NCBI GenBank assembly: GCA_003154335.1
Contig: PMDE01000108.1
Location: 1 to 10,669 of the forward strand
Reading direction: 5' to 3'
DNA from: Methanoregula sp.
GTDB taxonomy: Archaea; Halobacteriota; Methanomicrobia; Methanomicrobiales; Methanospirillaceae
DNA length: 10,669 nt
Positions 1 to 6,452 of the stretch are shown one piece after another (the first letter of the stretch is position 1; the number at the start of each line of letters is the position of its first letter). Made by a program: the position numbers and the translations under genes. Below the pieces are notes generated by a model. It was not told where the DNA came from and searched no databases. It saw nothing but the letters and a program-made list of their open reading frames with translations.

Positions 1-43
1 AGGGAAGTGCACGGCGAATCCGGAACGAACGTACTTGTCCGGT

Positions 44-73
44 ATCCAGTACTATCCAGGAGCAATCCAGTAC
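44..73. repeat. Phased ATCCAG short repeats
   Basis: ATCCAG starts at 44, 54 and 65, and the first and third copies extend to ATCCAGTAC. The spacing of 10 and 11 bases is about one helical turn, as expected for a protein binding one DNA face. A fourth isolated ATCCAG lies at 128-133. The motif is short, so chance is a real possibility. Confidence 0.35.
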
Positions 74-164
74 AGTTATGGATTTCACATACTTGTCTTC
101 AGGAGAAACTGCTTTTTCGGCAGTAGGATCCAGAATCAGCGTATTTCTGGGAATCCGGGAAATT

Positions 165-181
165 GTATTAAAAATTTTTAA
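165..181 (+). promoter_or_regulatory. AT-rich palindrome, possible TATA element
   Basis: Bases 168-181 (TTAAAAATTTTTAA) form a perfect 14-base palindrome in an AT-rich patch, resembling an archaeal TATA box. If used, it would give the gene at 293 a leader of roughly 90 bases. A weaker TATTAT-like patch near 231-236 would give a shorter leader. Which one serves the gene cannot be decided from sequence alone. Confidence 0.3.
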
Positions 182-292
182 AAGACCTGCTTTCTCAAGT
201 TTTTTTACCGTACACTTTCGGGGGTCACAACTATTATCCCGATATGCAAAGACCGGAATCATTGATCATCTGTGCGTGCACACACTGTATCA

Positions 293-1165
293 ATGTACGT
301 GCTTTGCAGTCCCTGTATTCTTAACCCTGCACTCCGTGCAACCGGAATAACGAAACCATCAGATATTGTAATGTTTGATCGAGCTATCGAACGGTGTAAA
401 AAATTTAATGTCGAAATGATACCGCTTCCCTGTCCCGAGACATTGTACCTGGGACCCGACAGGAAACCCGGGACCTTTCTCGAACGACTCAATACAAAGA
501 AATTTCTCCAACTCCTCGATCAGCTGGAAGAAACGGTTCTGGAGATCATAAAAAATCGCGGTCCCCCGCTCTGCATTATTGGTGTCAACTCGTCACCTAC
601 CTGTGGAGTAACAACCACATTTTACGGCGGTGAGGAAGATAGACCAGCGAAACGAGAAGGACGGGGAGTATTTCTTGATAAATTTCGTGATATATTGGCT
701 ATCGACGTTTTGACGTTTTCTCAATATCGGGTTTATCTCGCAGCCCCTCTTTTTTCAGAGGCCGAACGTGCTTATAATCTATCTATAGCCATACTTTTAA
801 AAAAACATTTTTTTGATGTTTATCTGCCCCAACAGGCTGGTGATGACTCATACGCCAGGAACAGAGAAGCGCAGGTTCTGATTTTTTCAGAAAATCTCAG
901 AGCTCTTCAAAATGCTGATATCATCATTGCAAATATTGATGGGGCTGATGCAGATTCCGGAACCTCATGGGAGATGGGGTATGCTTTCGCAAAGAGAAAA
1001 ATGGTAGTCGCTGTCCGCACGGATTTCCGGAGATCCGGCTGCCACGAAAAGGTAAATCTCATGCTCGAAGAATCAGCAACGGTTGTAACAAGTGCAGAAC
1101 ATCTTCTGAATGTAATCAATTCCCCTCTGATTTCGAAGATGGATTCCGGAATTAATCTCAAATAG
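293..1165 (+). CDS. TudS-like desulfidase / nucleoside 2-deoxyribosyltransferase fusion
   Basis: A 290-residue protein with two domains. Residues 1 to about 115 look like the DUF523/TudS family (2-thiouracil desulfidase type). It has CILNP at C8, PCPE at C47 and SPTCG at C104, matching the three cysteines that hold a [4Fe-4S] cluster in that family. Residues about 145-240 match nucleoside 2-deoxyribosyltransferases: YLAAPLF at 148-154, a conserved Asp in NADIIIANIDG (D209, D216), and D221 followed by GTSWEMGYA with the likely catalytic Glu at 227. Known relatives remove sulfur from thiolated bases and move or hydrolyse deoxyribosyl bonds, so the fusion suggests thio-base or thio-nucleoside salvage in the cytoplasm. 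The ATG at 293 is chosen because it puts the first domain's opening strand at the N-terminus; a GTG at 272 in the same frame would add seven unremarkable residues. Neither has a clear SD site. Substrate is unknown. Confidence 0.8.
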   Translation: MYVLCSPCILNPALRATGITKPSDIVMFDRAIERCKKFNVEMIPLPCPETLYLGPDRKPGTFLERLNTKKFLQLLDQLEETVLEIIKNRGPPLCIIGVNSSPTCGVTTTFYGGEEDRPAKREGRGVFLDKFRDILAIDVLTFSQYRVYLAAPLFSEAERAYNLSIAILLKKHFFDVYLPQQAGDDSYARNREAQVLIFSENLRALQNADIIIANIDGADADSGTSWEMGYAFAKRKMVVAVRTDFRRSGCHEKVNLMLEESATVVTSAEHLLNVINSPLISKMDSGINLK

Positions 1166-1175
1166 CCTGAATCGG

Positions 1176-1196
1176 TTTGGATTTTCTTGAATTTTT
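1176..1196 (+). terminator. T-rich tract after the fusion gene
   Basis: Shortly after the TAG at 1163-1165 the plus strand carries two T-rich runs (TTTTCTT at 1182-1188 and ATTTTTG at 1191-1197) without a stem. Archaeal transcription often ends at such U-tracts. The call is tentative. Confidence 0.3.
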
Positions 1197-1216
1197 GAAA
1201 AAATACGGAAATGGAA

Positions 1217-1226
1217 TAAACTATAT
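1217..1226 (+). promoter_or_regulatory. TATA-like box for the GT39 gene
   Basis: TAAACTATAT lies 32-41 bases before the ATG at 1258. A start of transcription about 25 bases downstream would leave a leader of roughly 10 bases. That fits a nearly leaderless mRNA, and no SD site is visible before this start codon. Confidence 0.45.
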
Positions 1227-1257
1227 GAGAAGATTTACGAATTAGTACCTGATTGCA

Positions 1258-2796
1258 ATGGGCAAAAAACGTGATGACCGGGCAAAAGAAACAAAGGTAA
1301 AACCGGATCAGGGTTCTAACCTCGATGGTAATTTTCTCTCCCCCATCCAGTCATTCCGGGATCTTTCATTCAAAAATATTAAGGAAGTGGTGTCTCATAG
1401 CCGCTATATCCAGATCCTGTTATTCCTGACCATTTTCGGATTATTCCTGCGGTTTTATAATCTGGGTTTTAACTCTCTCTGGCTCGATGAGGCAACAACA
1501 CTTAACTGGTCAAAACTTGGTTTTATCGAAATCTGGAATATAAGCCTTACTGCAGATTTCCATCCCCCGTTGTTCCATTGGATAGAGCATATTATGCTTA
1601 TTTTCGGGCAGAGTGAGTTTATTTTAAGGGCAGTTCCGGCACTGATGGGAACGCTCACCATACCTGTATTTTACCTGATCGGCAAAGAGTTCCACAACAG
1701 GGATGTCGGAATTATCACGGCTGCTCTTCTTACCGTATCATACTTTGGAATCTACTATTCCCAGGAAGCTTACTCATATTCGATGGTACTTTTTGTTTTC
1801 TCTCTTGTAATTTTATTTTACTTCCTCGCCCTTCGCACCGACAATTTCACCTACTGGGTGATCTTTGGGATTATTTCGGCCGCAGCCTTCTGGACACATT
1901 ATTATGTGTTTGTAGGATTGGGTGTCATCTATCTTCACGCAATAATTACCTTCAGGGATCGCCTGAAAAAAGGAATCTCTGAAGTGAAGAATCTTTTTTT
2001 CGCGTTCGCTACAATGACTATCATCAGTATTCCTCTGCTTTTTATAGTCGGTCAGCGGTTTTTCAGACTTACCGGTTCTCCCCCAACCTATGGGGTACTC
2101 GGCCCAATACTGATCCAGGAAACGTTTATAAGATTTTCCGGAGGCTATTCCTCGTTAAATGGCTTTATCGCTTTCATTTATATCGGGCTGATGATCGCGG
2201 GACTTGTTTTCCTGTTCACAAAGGACAGAAGTAAAGGACTTTTTTCAGCGATGTTTCTTGTCCTGCCTATTGTTTTCAGTGTGATAATCTCCTCGAAAAT
2301 GACGATGAACCCCCGATATCTTATCTTTCTCCTTCCCGTTTATTTTGTGCTCATCGCAATGTGTTATCCTCTAATATTCAAACTTATTCCGAACAGGAAA
2401 CTGCTGTATCTCATCGTTTTCCTTGTTATTGTAATAAATCTCCCGCTGCTCGCGGAATATTACTCAAATTATACCAAAGAGGACTGGAGAGGATTTGCCG
2501 GGATTGTACAATCAAAAACCCAGGAAGGTGACATAGTTGTGCTTGCTCCAAGCTATATGTCGGTGCCATTAGATTATTACTATTCTAATGCAACTGACAG
2601 AACAATTGAATTGGGTGCAAACAACAGCACAGATCTTGAAAAAATAAACCAGCTGAAAGGAAACCATAGTGTTTACTATGTTGTAACCGGGGATATTTCA
2701 GCAATGGATCCAGAAGGAGACGCCGTTGCGTGGCTTTCACAAAACACCAGTCTCGTCACTCAACGCACCGGGATTTTACTCCTTTCTTCACATTAA
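1258..2796 (+). CDS. GT39/PMT-type membrane glycosyltransferase
   Basis: A 512-residue integral membrane protein of the GT-C fold (glycosyltransferase family 39, PMT/ArnT-like). Such enzymes take a sugar from a polyprenyl (dolichyl) phosphate and transfer it to protein, lipid or glycan on the outer face of the membrane. After a charged cytosolic N-terminus (1-48) and a first membrane helix (about 50-67) comes the outer loop signature WLDEA at 75-79, whose acidic pair is the usual catalytic/metal site. It is followed by HPPLFHW (102-108), YYSQEAYSY (166-174) and THYYVF (213-218). About nine to eleven hydrophobic segments span 50-400. Residues 401-512 form a soluble tail rich in possible N-glycosylation sequons (NAT, NNS, NHS, NTS). 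The gene stands alone on this strand, converging on the minus-strand sugar genes with 25 bases between stop codons. Acceptor and sugar are not evident. Confidence 0.85.
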   Translation: MGKKRDDRAKETKVKPDQGSNLDGNFLSPIQSFRDLSFKNIKEVVSHSRYIQILLFLTIFGLFLRFYNLGFNSLWLDEATTLNWSKLGFIEIWNISLTADFHPPLFHWIEHIMLIFGQSEFILRAVPALMGTLTIPVFYLIGKEFHNRDVGIITAALLTVSYFGIYYSQEAYSYSMVLFVFSLVILFYFLALRTDNFTYWVIFGIISAAAFWTHYYVFVGLGVIYLHAIITFRDRLKKGISEVKNLFFAFATMTIISIPLLFIVGQRFFRLTGSPPTYGVLGPILIQETFIRFSGGYSSLNGFIAFIYIGLMIAGLVFLFTKDRSKGLFSAMFLVLPIVFSVIISSKMTMNPRYLIFLLPVYFVLIAMCYPLIFKLIPNRKLLYLIVFLVIVINLPLLAEYYSNYTKEDWRGFAGIVQSKTQEGDIVVLAPSYMSVPLDYYYSNATDRTIELGANNSTDLEKINQLKGNHSVYYVVTGDISAMDPEGDAVAWLSQNTSLVTQRTGILLLSSH

Positions 2797-2821
2797 TTTT
2801 AACGCCGGGAAGAATGTCTGC

Positions 2822-4462
2822 TCATTTTCTTGCATAAAGAAGGATTGAAACCCCCAGCCCGCATCGCTCAAATATCCGATCCAGTTTTTTCCCCAGATCT
2901 AAAAATCTGCTCTTATTGAAGAGTGCAAAAAGCGGGGATATAAAGAAGAGGGACTGGGTTTTGCATTCTGAGAAACCAGAAAAAGCACTGCAAAGACCTG
3001 ATTGTGAAAAAAATCTTAAGTGCGTTTCTCCATAATTCCTGCCTCTCCCGAATATATCCCAGAGGAGTTCATAGATACCCCAAATCGATTTATCATTCGG
3101 TGTTGTTATGACCACTGCTCCACCACTCTTCAGGATTCTGGTTATTTCATGAACAAGATGTTCAGGATTTTTGAGGTGTTCTATGATTTCTGCACAGATG
3201 ACCTTATCAGCAATGCATGATTTAATCGGGAGATATTGGGCATCAGCTAATATAAATTCAGTATTGGATATGGATCTTTCCCGTGCAAAACGGATTGCAT
3301 TCAGGTTTACATCCATCCCTATCGCCAGTGAATAGCCCTGTTTAGCGAATTCTTTAATCTGCACGCCGCTCCCGCACCCGATATCAATGATCACATCATC
3401 GGTGTCCACCGATAAGGTATTCTTGATTACCTCGGTTTTTCTTCTCTGGAAATATCGCTGTACAAGCATGTCAGAATTAAATGATTTCTCATCAATATCT
3501 CCCGGTATCGTATTGTAAAATGCCAGAAGGGTTTCATGTTTCAGGGATTTTGCAAAAAACTCTCTCATCCCGATAAGATCGACTCCAACCTCAACGAATC
3601 TCGTGATCAGGGCAAAAGATGTTGCAATAACCGCGCTGATACCCATCGAGGTAAATACGAAAACAATACCTGCTTCCTGGATTCCCCAGCCGGCAGGAGT
3701 AAGCGGCACCAGAGAGAACAGGGTAAGTAACGGATTTAAGAGAAGTGCATCAAGCGGTTTGAGAAAAACCTGGTGCATCGATAGAACAATCAGATACCAC
3801 TGAAGTCCCCTTAATACCCAGCCCATGAACGTAATTGTGAGAATAAAACCCGCATATTTCTGGATTGAATGACTTTGTTCACCAAAAACCAGGATTCTTC
3901 GGAATAATTCCCGTTTCTGCAGGAATTTTCTTATCCTTTCTCCGGGATACATGATAATAAAATATCCCAGTATTACTCCAAGGATAAGAAGAAATGTAAT
4001 TATAATTGCAGAACCAAGGCGATCGGCAAAAAGGTAAGAATAGATGAAATAAGCGCCAAGAATGGCTACTATCATTTTAAAAGTCAGGTCATAGAGATAG
4101 GTGCTGGTGATTGTGCTCATCCCTTTCTCAAGAGGGACATCCCGTTTATTCAGGGCGAACGCAACATAGAGATACCCGCTCCGTGCAGGTGTAAAATCCG
4201 ACAGGAGCATGCCTGCCATATGAGAAAAAAATACCAGCCTGAACCGTATGTTCTCCCCAAGAGCAAAGAGAATTCTTTTTATCCGGTAGGCCATAAGCAG
4301 GTTATTTAAGAAATAACACAATCCTGCCAGAAAAATGAACCGGATATCAAGGCTTGACAGAATGGAAAGAGTAAGCCGGTAGTCAATCGTACTGAAAAGA
4401 AGTAACAATATTGCCAGAGCGATAAATGCCTGGATAATGCTGATGATACGGCCTCTTTTCAT
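2822..4462 (-). CDS. UPF0104 flippase-like membrane domain fused to SAM methyltransferase
   Basis: A 546-residue fusion. Residues 1 to about 300 form a membrane domain of the lysylphosphatidylglycerol-synthase-TM/UPF0104 (flippase-like) family, with roughly seven or eight helices and the two hallmark loops DFTPARSGYLYVA (89-101) and LVPLTPAGWGIQEAG (251-265). After a linker (about 301-350) comes a class I methyltransferase: motif I VIIDIGCGSGVQ (357-368), the acidic end of the next strand at GMDVN (382-386), ADAQYLPI (406-413), and the Methyltransf_11-type run AEIIEHLKNPEHL (424-436) followed by a GG turn and TTPND (454-458). The membrane domain's family is linked to lipid or polyprenyl-linked sugar handling; the second half should methylate a small molecule, lipid or glycan in the cytosol. 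It follows the GT2 gene by 37 bases and has its own SD site, so co-transcription is likely. Substrates are unknown. There is one uninterrupted frame, so this is a true fusion in this sequence. Confidence 0.83.
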   Translation of the reverse strand: MKRGRIISIIQAFIALAILLLLFSTIDYRLTLSILSSLDIRFIFLAGLCYFLNNLLMAYRIKRILFALGENIRFRLVFFSHMAGMLLSDFTPARSGYLYVAFALNKRDVPLEKGMSTITSTYLYDLTFKMIVAILGAYFIYSYLFADRLGSAIIITFLLILGVILGYFIIMYPGERIRKFLQKRELFRRILVFGEQSHSIQKYAGFILTITFMGWVLRGLQWYLIVLSMHQVFLKPLDALLLNPLLTLFSLVPLTPAGWGIQEAGIVFVFTSMGISAVIATSFALITRFVEVGVDLIGMREFFAKSLKHETLLAFYNTIPGDIDEKSFNSDMLVQRYFQRRKTEVIKNTLSVDTDDVIIDIGCGSGVQIKEFAKQGYSLAIGMDVNLNAIRFARERSISNTEFILADAQYLPIKSCIADKVICAEIIEHLKNPEHLVHEITRILKSGGAVVITTPNDKSIWGIYELLWDIFGRGRNYGETHLRFFSQSGLCSAFSGFSECKTQSLFFISPLFALFNKSRFLDLGKKLDRIFERCGLGVSILLYARK

Positions 4463-4471
4463 CTGCTTTCT

Positions 4472-4477
4472 TCCTCC
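4472..4477 (-). promoter_or_regulatory. Strong SD site for the UPF0104-methyltransferase gene
   Basis: On the minus strand GGAGGA lies nine bases before the ATG at 4462. It is a near-full match to the archaeal anti-SD and fixes this start codon. It sits in the 37-base gap after the GT2 gene, as expected for an internal cistron. Confidence 0.75.
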
Positions 4478-4499
4478 AGGTACCTGACTTATCGGTTTT

Positions 4500-5252
4500 T
4501 CACCAGCGGAGGAATATCTTCCATGCCCGCCTGATATTGGTGCTCTTATGTGCGATGAGGTTGTATTGGACTATTGAACTGCACTGGACAAGGAAATCGT
4601 AAATAATACTTCCTTTCAGCTTACTTTGACCGAATTCCCTGTTCCTGAATATAATGGGAATTTCCTGTACCTTCACCCAATGAGCTTTCCCGAGTATTTC
4701 AAAACCCATTCGGAAGCCACGGGGTGAAAGGAGGGTATCTTTGAGAATACCCCGGTTTATAGCAAAAAATCCACTTCCCGAATCGTTTACATGTGGGATC
4801 AGTATACGACCGAGCAGAGCCGCACCTGACGAGAGTACTTTTCTGAGTAACGGCCAGTTAACCACCGCCCCTCCCTTTATGTAGCGACTGCCGATTACCA
4901 TATCATATCCATCCTCTTTCAGAAGATGGTAAAAAACCGGAATTTTTTCAGGAGGGTGTGAAAAATCGCAGTCTATGCATTGGACCAAATCTGATTCAGC
5001 GTTGATAATTCCATCATAAAGCGATGGGGAAAGCCCCGGGTTCTGAGTCCGGACGATCAGATGAAGAAAACGGTAATCGCTCATCAGTCTTTTTACGATC
5101 GGGATGGTATTGTCAGCTGAGCTGTCGTCAACAACAAGAATTTCTTCCGAAATTTCATTTTCTTTGCAGATTGAATTGACCGTGATTATCATTCTTTCGA
5201 TATTCTCCTCCTCATTAAATGTGGGAATTATCACAGTCAGATCAAAGGTCAT
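4500..5252 (-). CDS. GT2 polyprenyl-phosphate sugar synthase (dolichol-phosphate mannosyltransferase-like)
   Basis: A 250-residue GT-A enzyme of family 2, close in pattern to DPM1-type synthases that move a sugar from a nucleotide sugar to polyprenyl phosphate at the cytosolic membrane face. It opens with LTVIIPTFNEEENI (5-18), then VVDDSSADNT (40-49), the metal-binding DCDFSHPPE (94-102), MVIGSRYIKGG (118-128), VNDSGSGFFAINR (155-167) and FGQSKLK (207-213), all in the order typical of the family. There are no C-terminal membrane helices, unlike longer relatives. The ATG at 5252 is preferred: GGTGA lies five bases upstream and the protein then starts like its family. A longer form from a TTG at 5285 would add eleven basic residues and would begin upstream of the probable transcription start. 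It is first in a minus-strand unit with the UPF0104-methyltransferase gene. The sugar (mannose, glucose or other) cannot be told. Confidence 0.88.
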   Translation of the reverse strand: MTFDLTVIIPTFNEEENIERMIITVNSICKENEISEEILVVDDSSADNTIPIVKRLMSDYRFLHLIVRTQNPGLSPSLYDGIINAESDLVQCIDCDFSHPPEKIPVFYHLLKEDGYDMVIGSRYIKGGAVVNWPLLRKVLSSGAALLGRILIPHVNDSGSGFFAINRGILKDTLLSPRGFRMGFEILGKAHWVKVQEIPIIFRNREFGQSKLKGSIIYDFLVQCSSIVQYNLIAHKSTNIRRAWKIFLRW

Positions 5253-5257
5253 CGAAG

Positions 5258-5262
5258 TCACC
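5258..5262 (-). promoter_or_regulatory. SD site that decides the GT2 start
   Basis: GGTGA on the minus strand sits five bases before the ATG at 5252. It is a standard archaeal SD core and supports this start over the in-frame TTG at 5285. Confidence 0.6.
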
Positions 5263-5290
5263 GGTTTTTCATATCGTTTTCGCAAGACGC

Positions 5291-5300
5291 CTAATTAAAA
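5291..5300 (-). promoter_or_regulatory. TATA-like box for the GT2 unit
   Basis: The minus strand reads TTTTAATTAG here. Transcription starting about 25 bases further would begin near 5268-5272, leaving a short leader that holds the GGTGA site and ends at the ATG at 5252. The spacing agrees well with the chosen start. Confidence 0.45.
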
Positions 5301-5317
5301 ACATTCAGAGGATCTGT

Positions 5318-5331
5318 TCTCTTTCAAGAGA
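5318..5331. repeat. 14-base palindrome between divergent promoters
   Basis: TCTCTT and AAGAGA form perfect six-base arms around a TC spacer. The element lies between the TATA-like boxes of the minus-strand GT2 unit and the plus-strand SelB-like gene, a good place for a regulator shared by both. The arms are short and no second copy was noticed in the window. Confidence 0.4.
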
Positions 5332-5347
5332 TATGTGCTTTTTTTTG

Positions 5348-5353
5348 TATAAA
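5348..5353 (+). promoter_or_regulatory. TATA box for the SelB-like gene
   Basis: TATAAA follows a T-rich stretch and starts 38 bases before the ATG at 5386. The expected transcription start near 5373-5376 gives a leader of about ten bases. Only AAGG at 5376-5379 resembles an SD site. Confidence 0.5.
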
Positions 5354-5385
5354 CTCTCTTATTTCTGAACATCATAAGGCTATAT

Positions 5386-6357
5386 ATGTCTAATCTCACG
5401 GTAGCTGTCCTCGGTCCTGCCGATTATGCCAAAGATCTCGGAAAGAAGGGAACGACAAGCGATATCACTTTTTATAATATGAAAAAAGGTGACGCGACAG
5501 TTACTTTAATCGAGCCGACGAGATATCCGGAAAAATTATCTTCACTTTTTTATGCAATATCACTTGCTGATATGGTCCTTCTGGTAGTTGAGGAGATTAA
5601 TGCCAATTTTGGAGAAACTGTCCTTATGCTCCAGTCTGCCGGTAAATCTAAGGGATTTCTTATTCTCAGGAATTATATCACCCCCGACCAGATTGCACCG
5701 CTTATCAATGGAACGGTCCTTGAACATTATGAAGTAATGGAAGAGGATCCAGCTGTGCTTCGGGAAAAAATTCTTGATATAGCCGGTACCTTTACTGCCC
5801 ATCAAAATGTCACCGGCACCGGAGTTCATGGAGCGGTCCCCATCGATCACCATTTTAACGTAAAAGGTGTGGGTGTTGTTGTTCTGGGATGTGTATCGCA
5901 GGGAATAATAAAAAAACACGATCTGTTGAAAGTCCTGCCAACCGAAAAAACCGCCCAGATTAGATCCATCCAGAAACATGATGATGATGCCGATTCGGCG
6001 GAAACCGGTGACAGGGTAGGTCTGGCCCTGAAAAACATTGAAGCGGAGGAATTGGATCGGGGGTACGTCCTGACCAACGATCCTTCAATGAAGTGTTCAA
6101 AAATGATTACCGGTAAGGGTCAACTGGTAAAATACTGGCCGGCTCCCCTGAAAGAGGGAATGGTGATCTACGCCGGTCACTGGATGCAGTTCCTGCCGGC
6201 GCGCCTGGAAAAAGTATCTTTTGAAAATGACTGGAGAATGCCGGACATTACTCTCTCTTTAGAAAAAGCGCTCGTTTATCCCCCGAACGCTCACGTAGTA
6301 CTCCATTATCTTGAAGGCGGCAAGCTCCGGGTAGTAGGATCTCTCACCCTTCCCTGA
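5386..6357 (+). CDS. SelB-like translation factor relative with degenerate GTPase domain
   Basis: A 323-residue protein laid out like a shortened EF-Tu/SelB. Residues 1-137 occupy the G-domain position and keep its strand pattern (VAVLG 6-10, ADMVLLVV 61-68, FLILRN 91-96), but the nucleotide motifs are gone. The P-loop is replaced by GPADYAKDLGKKGT (10-23), the DxxG region reads IEPTRYPE (42-49), and NKxD is LRNYIT (94-99). SelB-like KGTTSDITFYN (21-31) survives. Residues about 150-232 look like EF-Tu domain 2 (FNVKGVGVVVLGCVSQG, then DRVGLALKNIEAEELDRGYVL), and 255-323 like a short domain 3. This matches what has been described as archaeal SelB-like (aSelBL) proteins. It may still bind RNA, tRNA or the ribosome, but is unlikely to hydrolyse GTP. 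It has its own promoter and is divergent from the GT2 unit. Function unknown. Confidence 0.8.
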   Translation: MSNLTVAVLGPADYAKDLGKKGTTSDITFYNMKKGDATVTLIEPTRYPEKLSSLFYAISLADMVLLVVEEINANFGETVLMLQSAGKSKGFLILRNYITPDQIAPLINGTVLEHYEVMEEDPAVLREKILDIAGTFTAHQNVTGTGVHGAVPIDHHFNVKGVGVVVLGCVSQGIIKKHDLLKVLPTEKTAQIRSIQKHDDDADSAETGDRVGLALKNIEAEELDRGYVLTNDPSMKCSKMITGKGQLVKYWPAPLKEGMVIYAGHWMQFLPARLEKVSFENDWRMPDITLSLEKALVYPPNAHVVLHYLEGGKLRVVGSLTLP

Positions 6358-6376
6358 TTTCCCGGGTCCTCTTCCC

Positions 6377-6405
6377 TTGATTTTCTATCTCTCCCGCAGT
6401 TTTTT
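6377..6405 (+). terminator. Pyrimidine-rich tract with T6 after the SelB-like gene
   Basis: The plus strand downstream of the TGA at 6355-6357 is pyrimidine-rich and ends in six T at 6400-6405, with no convincing stem. This could be an archaeal U-tract terminator before the LemA unit. Confidence 0.3.
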
Positions 6406-6452
6406 CCCAATCAACTTATCATTCTTGACGATCATCACTACTCTGAGAAAAA

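Larger units (their letters stand above)
1..292. other. Upstream region without a supportable gene
   Basis: No reading frame here gives a recognisable protein. Frame 1 is open from the window edge to a TAG at 124-126, frame 2 to a TAA at 178-180 and frame 3 to about 350. Any of them could be the tail of an upstream gene, but none encodes a motif I recognise. The stretch holds three ATCCAG copies near its left end, an AT-rich palindrome at 168-181 and a run of seven T at 200-206 that could end an upstream transcript. It probably contains the control region of the gene starting at 293. Confidence 0.5.

Noticed and set aside
1..88. Minus-strand open frame from a GTG at 88 to the window edge
   Set aside because: Only about 29 codons are visible, the start is a GTG with no SD site, and the peptide has no recognisable pattern. 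A divergent gene cannot be excluded but is not supported.
78..350. 90-codon plus-strand open frame ahead of the first gene
   Set aside because: It has no recognisable motif, overlaps the well-supported fusion gene in another frame and spans an AT-rich likely control region.
5253..5285. N-terminal extension of the GT2 protein from a TTG at 5285
   Set aside because: The ATG at 5252 has a well-spaced GGTGA site and fits the TATA box position and the family's usual N-terminus.
5560..5979. 139-codon minus-strand open frame inside the SelB-like gene
   Set aside because: The plus-strand frame has clear domain 2 sequence across this stretch; the antisense peptide shows no family pattern.
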